Of a stretch of 64,000 nucleotides of DNA, positions 8,695-16,446 are shown piece by piece (the first letter of the stretch is position 1; each line of letters opens with the position of its first letter). A model generated the notes under the pieces. That model was not told the DNA's origin and did not search any database. It was given only the letters and a program-made list of their open reading frames with translations. This DNA is from Christensenella sp964494645 (lineage in GTDB: Bacteria; Bacillota; Clostridia; Christensenellales; Christensenellaceae), in contig CAZBSH010000002.1 in assembly GCA_964494645.1 (NCBI GenBank), positions 53,637 to 117,636 on the forward strand, given 5' to 3'. The translations under genes and the position numbers were made by a program.

Positions 8695-9852
8695 ATGAAA
8701 AAAATTACATTTGCAGTAGTTATGCTGCTGGTACTGGCCATGGTGGCTACGGCATGCGCGCCCGCTCCGGCACAGCAGCCCGCGTCCGAAGAGCCCGCAG
8801 CAACACAATCGGCGGTGTCGTCTGAGCCAAGTGAGGCAAGTGAATCCGCTTCCGCTCCGGCAGAAGGCACAGAGGTAAAACCGCTCAAGGTTGGGCTTTC
8901 CAACACATTCATGTATCCATGGCGCGCACAAATGATCGACGATGTGATGCGTGTGTTTGAAAACTACAAAGGCAAAGGCTGGGTGGAGGGAGACCTCATC
9001 GTGCAACATGCAGGTACGGATACAAACGCGCAGATCGCGCAGATCCGTAACATGGTGAACGACGGTATCGACGTATTACTGATCAACCCTATCTCTGCTG
9101 ATGGTCTCAATGAGGTGGCTGAAGAAGCGGTCGCAAAGGGCGTCACGGTGGTTGCGTTTGATCAGGCGATTTCCGCGGAAGGCGTATACAATGTAACGAT
9201 CGACCACTATAAATGGGGATTCCAGTTTGCGGATTGGCTGGCAAACGCGATTGGCAAAGAGGGTGAAGTGGCATATATTGAAGGGATGCCCGGTAATCCG
9301 GCAAATGACGATCGTGTCAAAGGCTGGAAAGACGCGCTCGCGCAATATCCTGACGTTAAGATCGTAGGGACGGCAGTAGGCAACTGGGACAACCCGGGCG
9401 GACAAAAGGCGGCTTCGCAATTGATCGCGACAAATCCGAACCTGAAAGGTATCCTTTCTATGGATGGCATGGCAGTAGGGATCTTCAATGCGTTGAAATC
9501 TGCGAAAAAAATCGACAGCATCATATCCACAGGAGAAACGCAAGTAGCAGGGCTTAAGGAATGGAAGGCGATCCGTGAAGACTATCCGGAATTCAAATCC
9601 TTTGGTATCGTCAACCCGCCGGGAATCGCAGCAACAGCACTTGGTTTTGCGGTACGTATTGCGCAGGGTAAGGAATTCCAGGGCGAGTTTGTCAACGGGA
9701 ACACCTATCTTTACGATGTATCGGTCAAAGTAGACGAAAACAATTTTGATGAATTTTATACACAGTATGTAGAAACAGAAGGTCGCCCGGACTCTTATTA
9801 TCCGGACGAATGGATGGACGAAGAAGAATTGGACGCATTGTTCAGCAAGTAA
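8695..9852 (+). CDS. Sugar ABC transporter substrate-binding lipoprotein (RbsB/periplasmic-binding 4 type)
   Basis: 385 residues. Signal peptide with lipobox-like VATAC, so Cys21 would be lipidated, then a Pro/Ala/Ser/Glu linker to about residue 60. The mature part has the type I binding fold: KPLKVGLSNTFMYPWRAQM, then INPISADGLNEVAEEAV and VVAFDQAIS, the hinge-type layout of pentose/hexose receptors. GAGAGGAAAG precedes the ATG. It is followed directly by its ATPase and two permeases, so it delivers ligand to that importer. Confidence 0.88.
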   Translation: MKKITFAVVMLLVLAMVATACAPAPAQQPASEEPAATQSAVSSEPSEASESASAPAEGTEVKPLKVGLSNTFMYPWRAQMIDDVMRVFENYKGKGWVEGDLIVQHAGTDTNAQIAQIRNMVNDGIDVLLINPISADGLNEVAEEAVAKGVTVVAFDQAISAEGVYNVTIDHYKWGFQFADWLANAIGKEGEVAYIEGMPGNPANDDRVKGWKDALAQYPDVKIVGTAVGNWDNPGGQKAASQLIATNPNLKGILSMDGMAVGIFNALKSAKKIDSIISTGETQVAGLKEWKAIREDYPEFKSFGIVNPPGIAATALGFAVRIAQGKEFQGEFVNGNTYLYDVSVKVDENNFDEFYTQYVETEGRPDSYYPDEWMDEEELDALFSK

Positions 9853-9886
9853 AAATGCCCGAGGATGCAGGCATGGAGGGGAAAAC

Positions 9887-11422
9887 ATGAACACATTAGA
9901 GGTGAAAGGGATCAGCAAGCATTTCGGGGGCGTGGTTGCCTTAAGCGAAGCCAGCATGGAAATTGCACAAGGCACGGTATGTGGGCTTCTTGGAGCCAAT
10001 GGCTCCGGGAAAACAACGCTGTCCCGCGTGATTTCGGGCCTTTACTGCGCGGACGGGGGGGAAATCCTTTTTGAAGGAGAACCTGTTACGATCCGCTCCA
10101 CAAAGCAGGCGCGCGAGATCGGTATCGCCATGGCACACCAGAATTTGAGTTTGGTAAACGATATGACGGTGTGGGAAAACATCTGCATGGGCAACGAGAA
10201 GAAGAAAGGGATAGTGATAGATAGCCGTGAGCTGCAAAAGCAGGCAAAACAGGCGCTCGAGCGATTTGGTCTAAAAGGCTTTGAGATGCTTAAGGTCAGC
10301 GAACTTTCTCCTTCCCAGAAGCAACTGGTGGAAATATGCAAAGCGGTATCCTTAAAACCCAAACTGCTCATATTGGACGAACCGACTGCATCCTTAGAAT
10401 TTGCACAAGTAAATATGCTCTTTGAAATTGTAGCAGAACTAAAGGAACAAGGCACATCGATTGTGTTCATCTCCCACAGGATGTGGGAGGTGACGCAATT
10501 GTGCGATAAAGTTGTGGTTCTCAGAAACGGTAAGACGGTAAGTACGCTCGACCTGCGGGAAATTGATCCGGAAGAGCACAATAAAAAGATTCTCCGTGAG
10601 ATCACCGGAAAAGAGGAAGAGACAGAGATGCGTTCCTCTGATGTGACACTTGGCGGCGCAATGCTTAAAATAGAAAATCTATGCATTAAAAATGTATTGC
10701 ACGACATCAATTTCGAGGTTAGGGAAGGCGAGGTCGTTGGGATATCCGGTCTGCAAGGAATGGGACAGGAGGAATTGCTGCTTGCAATTTCGGGGTTTTT
10801 GCCAAAAACGTCCGGGGAAATTTATTTTAAAAATCAAAAAACAAAATGGAGCAGCGCAAAAAAAGCGATCAGCGAAGGCGTGGTACTTGTGCCCGGTGAT
10901 CGCAACAAGGAAGGGCTGTTCCTCCAGCATACTGTTTTTGAAAATTTGCTGTATCCGGAATTTTGCAGCAGGAAATCGCCCTTTATATTGCGTCATCGCG
11001 TGCTTAAAAAAAAGACGGATGGGCTGATGGAAAAGATTTCACTTACGCCGCGCGATCCATCCATGAATGTGGGGAACCTGTCGGGGGGCAACCAGCAAAA
11101 GGTCGTTGTAGGCAAGTGGATCAACCGCAAACCAAATGTGCTGCTGATGTCCGACCCGGCAAAAGGGATCGATGTGGAAGCGCGCAGAGAGCTGTACGAA
11201 ATATGCAGAGGTTTTGCGCAGGAGGGGAAATCAGTGCTGCTTTACGCAAGTGATAACCATGAACTGATCGACATTTGCAACAGGGTACTGGTCATGTTCG
11301 AAGGGAAGATCGTTGCGGAGGTACCGCGGGAAGAATTGAGTGATGCGCGGCTCATTGAAGAGGCGCTGCATATGCATGGCGAAGGAGGCGGAGAAAATGG
11401 AAAAAACACAAATGAGTTTTAA
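9887..11422 (+). CDS. Sugar ABC transporter ATPase with two nucleotide-binding domains (RbsA/MglA type)
   Basis: 511 residues, two ABC cassettes. Domain 1 is intact: Walker A GANGSGKTT and Walker B LLILDEPTAS, with signature LSPSQKQ. Domain 2 has an incomplete Walker A (GLQGMGQEE, no Lys), a normal LSGGNQQK signature, but Walker B reads LLMSDPAKGID, with Ser and Asp where Asp and Glu are usual. Reduced activity of the second site is common in this family, so this looks like an asymmetric transporter. It overlaps the next permease gene by 26 bases. Confidence 0.9.
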   Translation: MNTLEVKGISKHFGGVVALSEASMEIAQGTVCGLLGANGSGKTTLSRVISGLYCADGGEILFEGEPVTIRSTKQAREIGIAMAHQNLSLVNDMTVWENICMGNEKKKGIVIDSRELQKQAKQALERFGLKGFEMLKVSELSPSQKQLVEICKAVSLKPKLLILDEPTASLEFAQVNMLFEIVAELKEQGTSIVFISHRMWEVTQLCDKVVVLRNGKTVSTLDLREIDPEEHNKKILREITGKEEETEMRSSDVTLGGAMLKIENLCIKNVLHDINFEVREGEVVGISGLQGMGQEELLLAISGFLPKTSGEIYFKNQKTKWSSAKKAISEGVVLVPGDRNKEGLFLQHTVFENLLYPEFCSRKSPFILRHRVLKKKTDGLMEKISLTPRDPSMNVGNLSGGNQQKVVVGKWINRKPNVLLMSDPAKGIDVEARRELYEICRGFAQEGKSVLLYASDNHELIDICNRVLVMFEGKIVAEVPREELSDARLIEEALHMHGEGGGENGKNTNEF

Positions 11423-12359
11423 AACAATCACAAAAAGTTCTCTGTTTGCCGGCGTTACCATCTTTATTATTATATTTGGTTTGAACGCAATCCTCGATCA
11501 GCGGTTCTTTTCCGCGGATACGGTTTACGGAAACCTTTCCGTAATTACGCCTATCGTTGTGGCGACGATTGCGCAAAGTATTGTTATCATAAGCGGCAGC
11601 ATAGACCTGTCCATCGGTGCGGCAATCTCCCTCGTCAACTGTATTTTAGCAACGACAATGGGCGATACCCCCGGATCGGTCGTGTTCGCCTTTGCCATAA
11701 GCTTGCTTGCGGTACTTGCTGTCAGCGCGTTAAACGGTATATTGGTAGCCTATCTGCGGCTTCCTTCTATGGTTGCGACATTTGCTGTTTCTATGATGCT
11801 GATCGGCATATCTTTGCTGGTACTGCCGGTGCCGGGCGGGTACATCCCAAAATGGCTGCCGGGGCTTTACTCAGCTAGTATCGGCGGCGTACTGCCCGCC
11901 ACTGTATTGATACTTGCGGCGGTGGGAGTGCTGTGGTGGATCATCTCTAAAACAAAGTTCGGAAAATACATCTATGCCGTGGGCGGCAATGAGGCCGCCG
12001 CGGAAGCAAGCGGCATCAACGCCAAGCGAATCAAGTTTTGTGCGTTCCTGTTGTCCGGTTTCTTTATCTGGATCGTCGGCATCATCGTCTCAGGGCAAAC
12101 GGGTGCGGGAGATTTCCGGCTGGGAAACCCGTATCAGCTCACAACGGTTGCAGCGGCGATCATGGGAGGCATCTCTCTTGCGGGCGGTACAGGAAAAATG
12201 CTGGGCGCGGCGCTCGGCGGGTCCATCATGATACTGATCACCAATATCATTTATTTCGCCGGTATCCCGTCCTTTTATCAGGATATGATCAGGGGATTGA
12301 TCGTGATCATCGCATTGTTTATCGCAGCGATCCCGAACCTAAAGAAACGGACGAGTTGA
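11397..12359 (+). CDS. Sugar ABC transporter permease 1 (RbsC family)
   Basis: 320 residues, about ten hydrophobic segments, with the BPD_transp_2 motifs IISGSIDLSIGAAISLVN and AAIMGGISLAGGTGKMLGA. It starts inside the 3' end of the ATPase gene at the ATG at 11397 preceded by GGAGGCGGAG, implying coupled translation. With the second permease it forms the membrane channel. Confidence 0.88.
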   Translation: MEKTQMSFKTITKSSLFAGVTIFIIIFGLNAILDQRFFSADTVYGNLSVITPIVVATIAQSIVIISGSIDLSIGAAISLVNCILATTMGDTPGSVVFAFAISLLAVLAVSALNGILVAYLRLPSMVATFAVSMMLIGISLLVLPVPGGYIPKWLPGLYSASIGGVLPATVLILAAVGVLWWIISKTKFGKYIYAVGGNEAAAEASGINAKRIKFCAFLLSGFFIWIVGIIVSGQTGAGDFRLGNPYQLTTVAAAIMGGISLAGGTGKMLGAALGGSIMILITNIIYFAGIPSFYQDMIRGLIVIIALFIAAIPNLKKRTS

Positions 12360-12369
12360 GGTGGCGAAT

Positions 12370-13335
12370 ATGAATATGAGTAAAACACAGACATTAAAAA
12401 AAGGGATTCAGTCAAATACGTTTATGGCGATCCTGTTATCTGTTATACTGTTAGTAGCCGGACAAATCATATCTCCGGGGTTTGCAGCGCCATCCAACAT
12501 ATTGAATCTTCTGATGATCGCGGCATTTTTGGGTATTATTACCCTGGCGCAAACGATCGTTATGGTTGTAGACAGCGGTGGGATTGACCTGTCGGTCGGC
12601 TCTATCCTGCAGTTTGCAATGATTTTGATCGCGCAAATCAATACCGATACCAATAATTTAGCGCTTGCCATTATCATTGCGCTTGCCGTCAGCGTAGGCT
12701 TTGGAATTATCAACGGGCTGGGGGTAGCAATCTTGAAAATCCCGCCGCTTATCATGACGCTTTCCATGAGCAGCGTGATTATAGGGTTCATGCTTTTATA
12801 TACCGGCGGTTTTCCGAACGGTATGGCTCCCGGTATATTGTATGAATTTGTATACGGAGAGTTTGTGGGAATCCCGAACATGATCTGGGTATGGGCGCTT
12901 ATCATTGCAGCGGTGATGTTCATTACAAAAAAAACCAAGCTGGGAAGTATGCTGTATGGTGTGGGAGCAAACCGCATGACGGCAGAGCTGTCGGGCGTGG
13001 ATACGCGGCTTGTAAGGGTTCTTGCTTACGGCGCGGGCGGTCTGGTATGCGGCATTGCGGGAATGTTCTTGCTTGGTTATATGTCAACGCCGAATAATTT
13101 AGAAACAGGCGGGGCTTATGTTATGCCGTCCATTGCGGCAGCCGTTGTTGGCGGAATATCGCTTACAGGCGGGGCCGGAAACTATGGCGGAGCGGTTACG
13201 GGTGTCATTTTCCTGACGATACTCGAATCGCTGCTCATGACGATACAGATGGGAGAGCCCGTGCGTAAAATTATTTATGGCGCGGTGGTGCTTTTGATAT
13301 TGATCAATTATGCAAGAAAAAATGCGAAGAGATAG
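12370..13335 (+). CDS. Sugar ABC transporter permease 2 (RbsC family)
   Basis: 321 residues with repeated hydrophobic segments and the family motifs VDSGGIDLSVGSILQ and AAVVGGISLTGGAGNYGGA. The start is ambiguous: an in-frame GTG at 12361 lies 2 bases after the previous stop, but ATG 12370 is placed well behind GAGGTGG. Together with the preceding permease it gives a heterodimeric pore, less usual than the RbsC homodimer. Confidence 0.85.
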   Translation: MNMSKTQTLKKGIQSNTFMAILLSVILLVAGQIISPGFAAPSNILNLLMIAAFLGIITLAQTIVMVVDSGGIDLSVGSILQFAMILIAQINTDTNNLALAIIIALAVSVGFGIINGLGVAILKIPPLIMTLSMSSVIIGFMLLYTGGFPNGMAPGILYEFVYGEFVGIPNMIWVWALIIAAVMFITKKTKLGSMLYGVGANRMTAELSGVDTRLVRVLAYGAGGLVCGIAGMFLLGYMSTPNNLETGGAYVMPSIAAAVVGGISLTGGAGNYGGAVTGVIFLTILESLLMTIQMGEPVRKIIYGAVVLLILINYARKNAKR

Positions 13336-13351
13336 CAAGGAGGAAACTATC

Positions 13352-14716
13352 ATGGCAAGAGAAAACAAAATCGTATTAATCGGTTCAGGCAGCCAATATA
13401 CGGAGTTCTTTTTACAGGAAATCTTCAAATACGAAGAATTTAAGGGCTGCACGGTTGCGCTGGTGGACAGACGGCCGGAGCGCCTCAATGAAGTATTGAA
13501 CATTGGCAAAAAGCTTAACGAAATCATGGACTGGGACGTAGAATTCATCGGCAGCCCCGACCGCAGGGACATGCTGAGCGGCGCAAAGGTTGTCTATATG
13601 TTCGCAGCGGTCAATTATATGCACGCATGGGCGAAGGAGTTGGAGATTTGTCAAAAGCACGGCCTTAATCCGTATGAGTTCCATACGACAGGTCCGGCGG
13701 GGCTTTCGATGGCAATGCGCCATGTACCGCTCGCGCTCGATATCGCGGCGGATATGGAGGAACTTTGCCCGGACGCATGGCTGGTACTTGACAACAATCC
13801 ATTGGCAAGAATACAGGCTGCTGTTACGCGGCACAGCAAAACAAAGGTAGTAGGCTACTGTTATGGACACGAGCTTGTACAGATGGCGCTCGAACAGATT
13901 TTGGGAATGACGGATAGGGATGAAAGCACCAAGCTTGCCGACCCGGTAGAACGCGAGTTTATGTGTCCGGCGGACAACATCACGTTGCGGCAGGCGGGTG
14001 TGAACCATATGATGTGGATACTCGATGTGCGCAATAAAAAGACGGGCGAAGATTTGTACCCGAAACTGAAAGAGATTCTTGACAGCGTGCCGCTTTCGGA
14101 TATCCCTGCAGGATATCGTTATTGCACGGAGGTATATAAGCTGTTTGGTTTGTTTGGTTCGCCGGCAGACAGCCATGTGGCGGACTACTGCTGGTCGTCC
14201 GATCAGGGGAATCAAGAACGCTGCGGGCTTTATCCTTTTCCGGTCAAAGACTGGTTTGGAGGGCGCGATAAAGACGCGTGGGCGCAGATCGCGGCGCAGA
14301 TCACGGGTAAGGAAAGCGCACAGGAGTTTATCAAGCAGAGAAGGACGGGCTGGATGAGCACGCAGATCAGCCGCTATATGTTTGGCGGAGACCCAACCTA
14401 CTTCCCGGCGTTCAACGCGGTAAACGGCGGTACGATTGAAAATCTGTCACCAGACCTGATTGTAGAAACGTGCGGTGTGATCGGACCGGACTATGTTGCT
14501 CAAACAAAGATTGGCAGACTGCCTGACGCCGCTGCCGCGATTTGCGAACTCAACGGACGTATGGCGTTGCTCGCGGCGGACGCGACTGCGACGGGCGATA
14601 AAACGCTGGCGCTGCAATCACTGCTTATTGATCCGTTTGTACATAGCGAAACAGTGGCGAAAAATATTCTGGAGGATATCCTGCAGGAAAACAAACAATA
14701 CGATACACGGTTCTAG
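13352..14716 (+). CDS. Glycoside hydrolase family 4 enzyme (NAD- and metal-dependent glycosidase)
   Basis: 454 residues. A Rossmann NAD site (IVLIGSGSQYTEFFL), the family stretch VLDNNPLARIQAAVTRHS, then GYCYG and GVNHMMWI, which carry the Cys and His that bind the divalent metal in GH4. Members cleave alpha- or beta-glycosides by oxidation-elimination, many on 6-phosphosugars. The specificity (alpha-glucosidase, alpha-galactosidase, glucuronidase or 6-phospho type) cannot be told. With no PTS here and an ABC importer in the operon, an unphosphorylated disaccharide is more likely. GGAGGAAAC precedes the ATG. Confidence 0.85.
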   Translation: MARENKIVLIGSGSQYTEFFLQEIFKYEEFKGCTVALVDRRPERLNEVLNIGKKLNEIMDWDVEFIGSPDRRDMLSGAKVVYMFAAVNYMHAWAKELEICQKHGLNPYEFHTTGPAGLSMAMRHVPLALDIAADMEELCPDAWLVLDNNPLARIQAAVTRHSKTKVVGYCYGHELVQMALEQILGMTDRDESTKLADPVEREFMCPADNITLRQAGVNHMMWILDVRNKKTGEDLYPKLKEILDSVPLSDIPAGYRYCTEVYKLFGLFGSPADSHVADYCWSSDQGNQERCGLYPFPVKDWFGGRDKDAWAQIAAQITGKESAQEFIKQRRTGWMSTQISRYMFGGDPTYFPAFNAVNGGTIENLSPDLIVETCGVIGPDYVAQTKIGRLPDAAAAICELNGRMALLAADATATGDKTLALQSLLIDPFVHSETVAKNILEDILQENKQYDTRF

Positions 14717-14735
14717 GCATCCGACATAAAATAAC

Positions 14736-14766
14736 AAAAAAGAGCGTATAAACTACGCTCTTTTTT
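14736..14766. terminator. Bidirectional terminator between the GH4 and thioredoxin-like genes
   Basis: Perfect stem AAAAAAGAGCGTA (14736-14748) and TACGCTCTTTTTT (14754-14766), ending the seven-gene operon and the convergent minus-strand gene. Confidence 0.9.
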
Positions 14767-14802
14767 GTATGAAAGCAGATGCAATATAAAAGAATGCAGG
14801 CG

Positions 14803-15069
14803 TTATGGCTTGAGCGCCTGTATAAAGACCTGTTCGATTTTTTCTTTCGAAGGCACACCCTCGTGCACTTTGACGTCATCCACAAAAAAGGTAGGTACAT
14901 ACCAATAATCATAGCCTTCGGTTTTTTCCGGCTCACGCCGTTCTTCTATGGTCTCGATATCGACGCGACCATACTCCGGGTGTTCATTTTTCAGTTCGTC
15001 CATTAGTTCAAACGCACGGCGGCAGTGCGGGCACGTTTCCATCATCATCATTTTCACATGTTTAGCCAT
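14803..15069 (-). CDS. Small thioredoxin/glutaredoxin-like protein
   Basis: 88 residues. MAKHVKMMMMETCPHCRRAF puts a redox-active CPHC motif directly after the first strand, and YWYVPTFFVDD gives the cis-Pro loop of the thioredoxin fold. Probably a glutaredoxin-like thiol reductant. Translation starts at the ATG at 15069, where AAAGGGG precedes it; an in-frame upstream ATG at 15093 lacks a site. It is divergent from the MGMT-domain gene. Confidence 0.8.
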   Translation of the reverse strand: MAKHVKMMMMETCPHCRRAFELMDELKNEHPEYGRVDIETIEERREPEKTEGYDYWYVPTFFVDDVKVHEGVPSKEKIEQVFIQALKP

Positions 15070-15146
15070 TGCTTTTCCCCTTTCCTTTGGCAAATTTAAT
15101 GGTATAATAATGATAAACGGATTTCATGAAAGGAAACGGAAAGCGC

Positions 15147-15452
15147 GTGAATTTTTTTGGGCAGGTATATGAGATTGTAAAACAGATACCGTGCGGTAAA
15201 GTTGCCTCTTATGGGCAGATCGCGCGCCTTGCGGGCAATCCCCGTGCTTCGCGCGCCGTTGGATATGCGCTGCATGTGAATCCACAGCCGGGCGTTATCC
15301 CCTGCCACAGAGTTGTAAACAGGCAAGGACGGCTTGCCCCTGCATTTGCGTTTGGCGGATTAGATGCACAAAAGAATATGCTTGCGGCGGAAGGTGTGCG
15401 CGTTACAGGCGAAGACTGCGTAGATATGAAACAATTTGGCTGGGATGCCTGA
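15147..15452 (+). CDS. MGMT/Ogt-type DNA-binding domain protein (possible alkyltransferase)
   Basis: 101 residues from the GTG at 15147, which gives the family-like start MNFFGQVYEIVKQIPCGKVA; an in-frame ATG at 15126 adds seven residues. It consists only of the C-terminal DNA-binding and active-site domain of O6-alkylguanine transferases. The motif GVIPCHRVV keeps the alkyl-accepting Cys, unlike ATL proteins, which carry Trp there. It may repair or flag alkylated guanine. It is followed by mscL after about 37 bases. Confidence 0.8.
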   Translation: MNFFGQVYEIVKQIPCGKVASYGQIARLAGNPRASRAVGYALHVNPQPGVIPCHRVVNRQGRLAPAFAFGGLDAQKNMLAAEGVRVTGEDCVDMKQFGWDA

Positions 15453-15489
15453 AATCCAATGGAATCATAATCGAGAGGAGAGGATCGCG

Positions 15490-15984
15490 ATGGAAAAGAA
15501 AAAAGGACTTTTACAAGAGTTTAAGGAGTTTATATCGCGCGGGAGCGTGATGGATCTGGCGGTCGGGATTATCATCGGCGGCGCGTTCACGGCGATCGTT
15601 ACGGCATTGGTAGAGAATATCATTAATCCGATCATTGGCGTGTTGACCGGCGGGATCGACTTCTCTGCTTTTAAAATCCCGCTTACAGCGGATCCGGCAG
15701 GCGCGGCGATACAGATCGGTTCGTTTATCAATGCTGTCATTCATTTTCTGCTGATTGCACTGGTGATTTTCTTGCTCATCAAGGGACTTAACAGTTTGCA
15801 TCAGAAGCAGGAATCAACGCCCGAAAAACCGGTGCGGCTATGCCCGTACTGTAAAGGCGAGATTGCGGACGACGCAACCCGCTGCCCGCACTGTACTTCT
15901 GTGTTGCCTGATGATGTATGCATAGATGAAGCGGTAGAAGAAGGGAAAAAAACATATGGAAGAAAAATCGGGGAGAATATATGA
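15490..15984 (+). CDS. mscL: Large-conductance mechanosensitive channel MscL with C-terminal zinc ribbon
   Basis: 164 residues. The N-terminal 105 are MscL: FKEFISRGSVMDLAVGIIIG, then VENIINPIIGVLTGG, and a second membrane helix at about residues 75-100. In place of the usual helical bundle tail it ends in a CPYC/CPHC zinc ribbon (about residues 117-137) and a short acidic tail. MscL opens under hypo-osmotic stress to release solutes. The added ribbon is cytoplasmic and could bind zinc or a partner. The ATG at 15490 follows GAGAGGAGAGG. Confidence 0.88.
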   Translation: MEKKKGLLQEFKEFISRGSVMDLAVGIIIGGAFTAIVTALVENIINPIIGVLTGGIDFSAFKIPLTADPAGAAIQIGSFINAVIHFLLIALVIFLLIKGLNSLHQKQESTPEKPVRLCPYCKGEIADDATRCPHCTSVLPDDVCIDEAVEEGKKTYGRKIGENI

Positions 15985-15985
15985 T

Positions 15986-16354
15986 ATGAAATTCAAAATG
16001 ATACATAACAACCTGAATGTGCTTGATTTGCAAAAATCGCTTGCGTTTTATGAAAAGGCGCTGGGCTTAAAGGAAGTTCGCCGCAAAGAAGCGAAGGACG
16101 GCAGTTTTATCATCGTTTATCTGGCGAACGAACAAGCGCCGCACCAGTTGGAGCTTACGTGGCTTAAAGAAAAAGATACGCCGTACGATTTGGGCGATAA
16201 CGAGATCCATCTTGCGTTTGAAGCGGATGATTACGAGGCGGCGCATAAACTGCATCAGGAAATGGGATGTATTTGTTTCGAAAACGAGGCGATGGGTATT
16301 TATTTCATCGAAGATCCGGACGGCTACTGGCTGGAGGTTTTGCCCCAAAAATAA
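15986..16354 (+). CDS. Glyoxalase/VOC-family protein, probable lactoylglutathione lyase-like
   Basis: 122 residues with two beta-alpha-beta-beta-beta units. His near the start (KMIHNNLNVLD), Glu in QLELTW, His in NEIHLAF and Glu in WLEVLP are placed like the four metal ligands of glyoxalase I, which detoxifies methylglyoxal adducts. The thiol cofactor used in this organism is unknown. The ATG overlaps the mscL stop region, preceded by GGGAGA, so it is probably translated from the same mRNA. Confidence 0.75.
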   Translation: MKFKMIHNNLNVLDLQKSLAFYEKALGLKEVRRKEAKDGSFIIVYLANEQAPHQLELTWLKEKDTPYDLGDNEIHLAFEADDYEAAHKLHQEMGCICFENEAMGIYFIEDPDGYWLEVLPQK

Positions 16355-16363
16355 GAGCAGGAC

Positions 16364-16398
16364 AAAGCGCGCGGCTTAGGTAGGTCGTGCGCTTTTTT
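16364..16398 (+). terminator. Intrinsic terminator after the VOC gene
   Basis: Stem AAAGCGCGCG (16364-16373) and CGTGCGCTTT (16386-16395), one G-U pair, then TTTT. Confidence 0.75.
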
Positions 16399-16411
16399 GT
16401 ACAAAAAAAGA

Positions 16412-16439
16412 TTGCATTTGGATGCAAAAGGATTATAAT
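16412..16439 (+). promoter_or_regulatory. Candidate promoter of murJ
   Basis: -35-like TTGCAT (16412-16417), 16-base spacer, perfect TATAAT (16434-16439). Transcription would start within a base or so of the ATG at 16447, suggesting a leaderless message. Confidence 0.55.
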
Positions 16440-16446
16440 AGCTTTT

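Noticed and set aside
9076..9999. Open frame of 307 codons on the minus strand opposite the receptor and ATPase genes
   Set aside because: Composition is that of an antisense shadow, and it spans two recognised genes.
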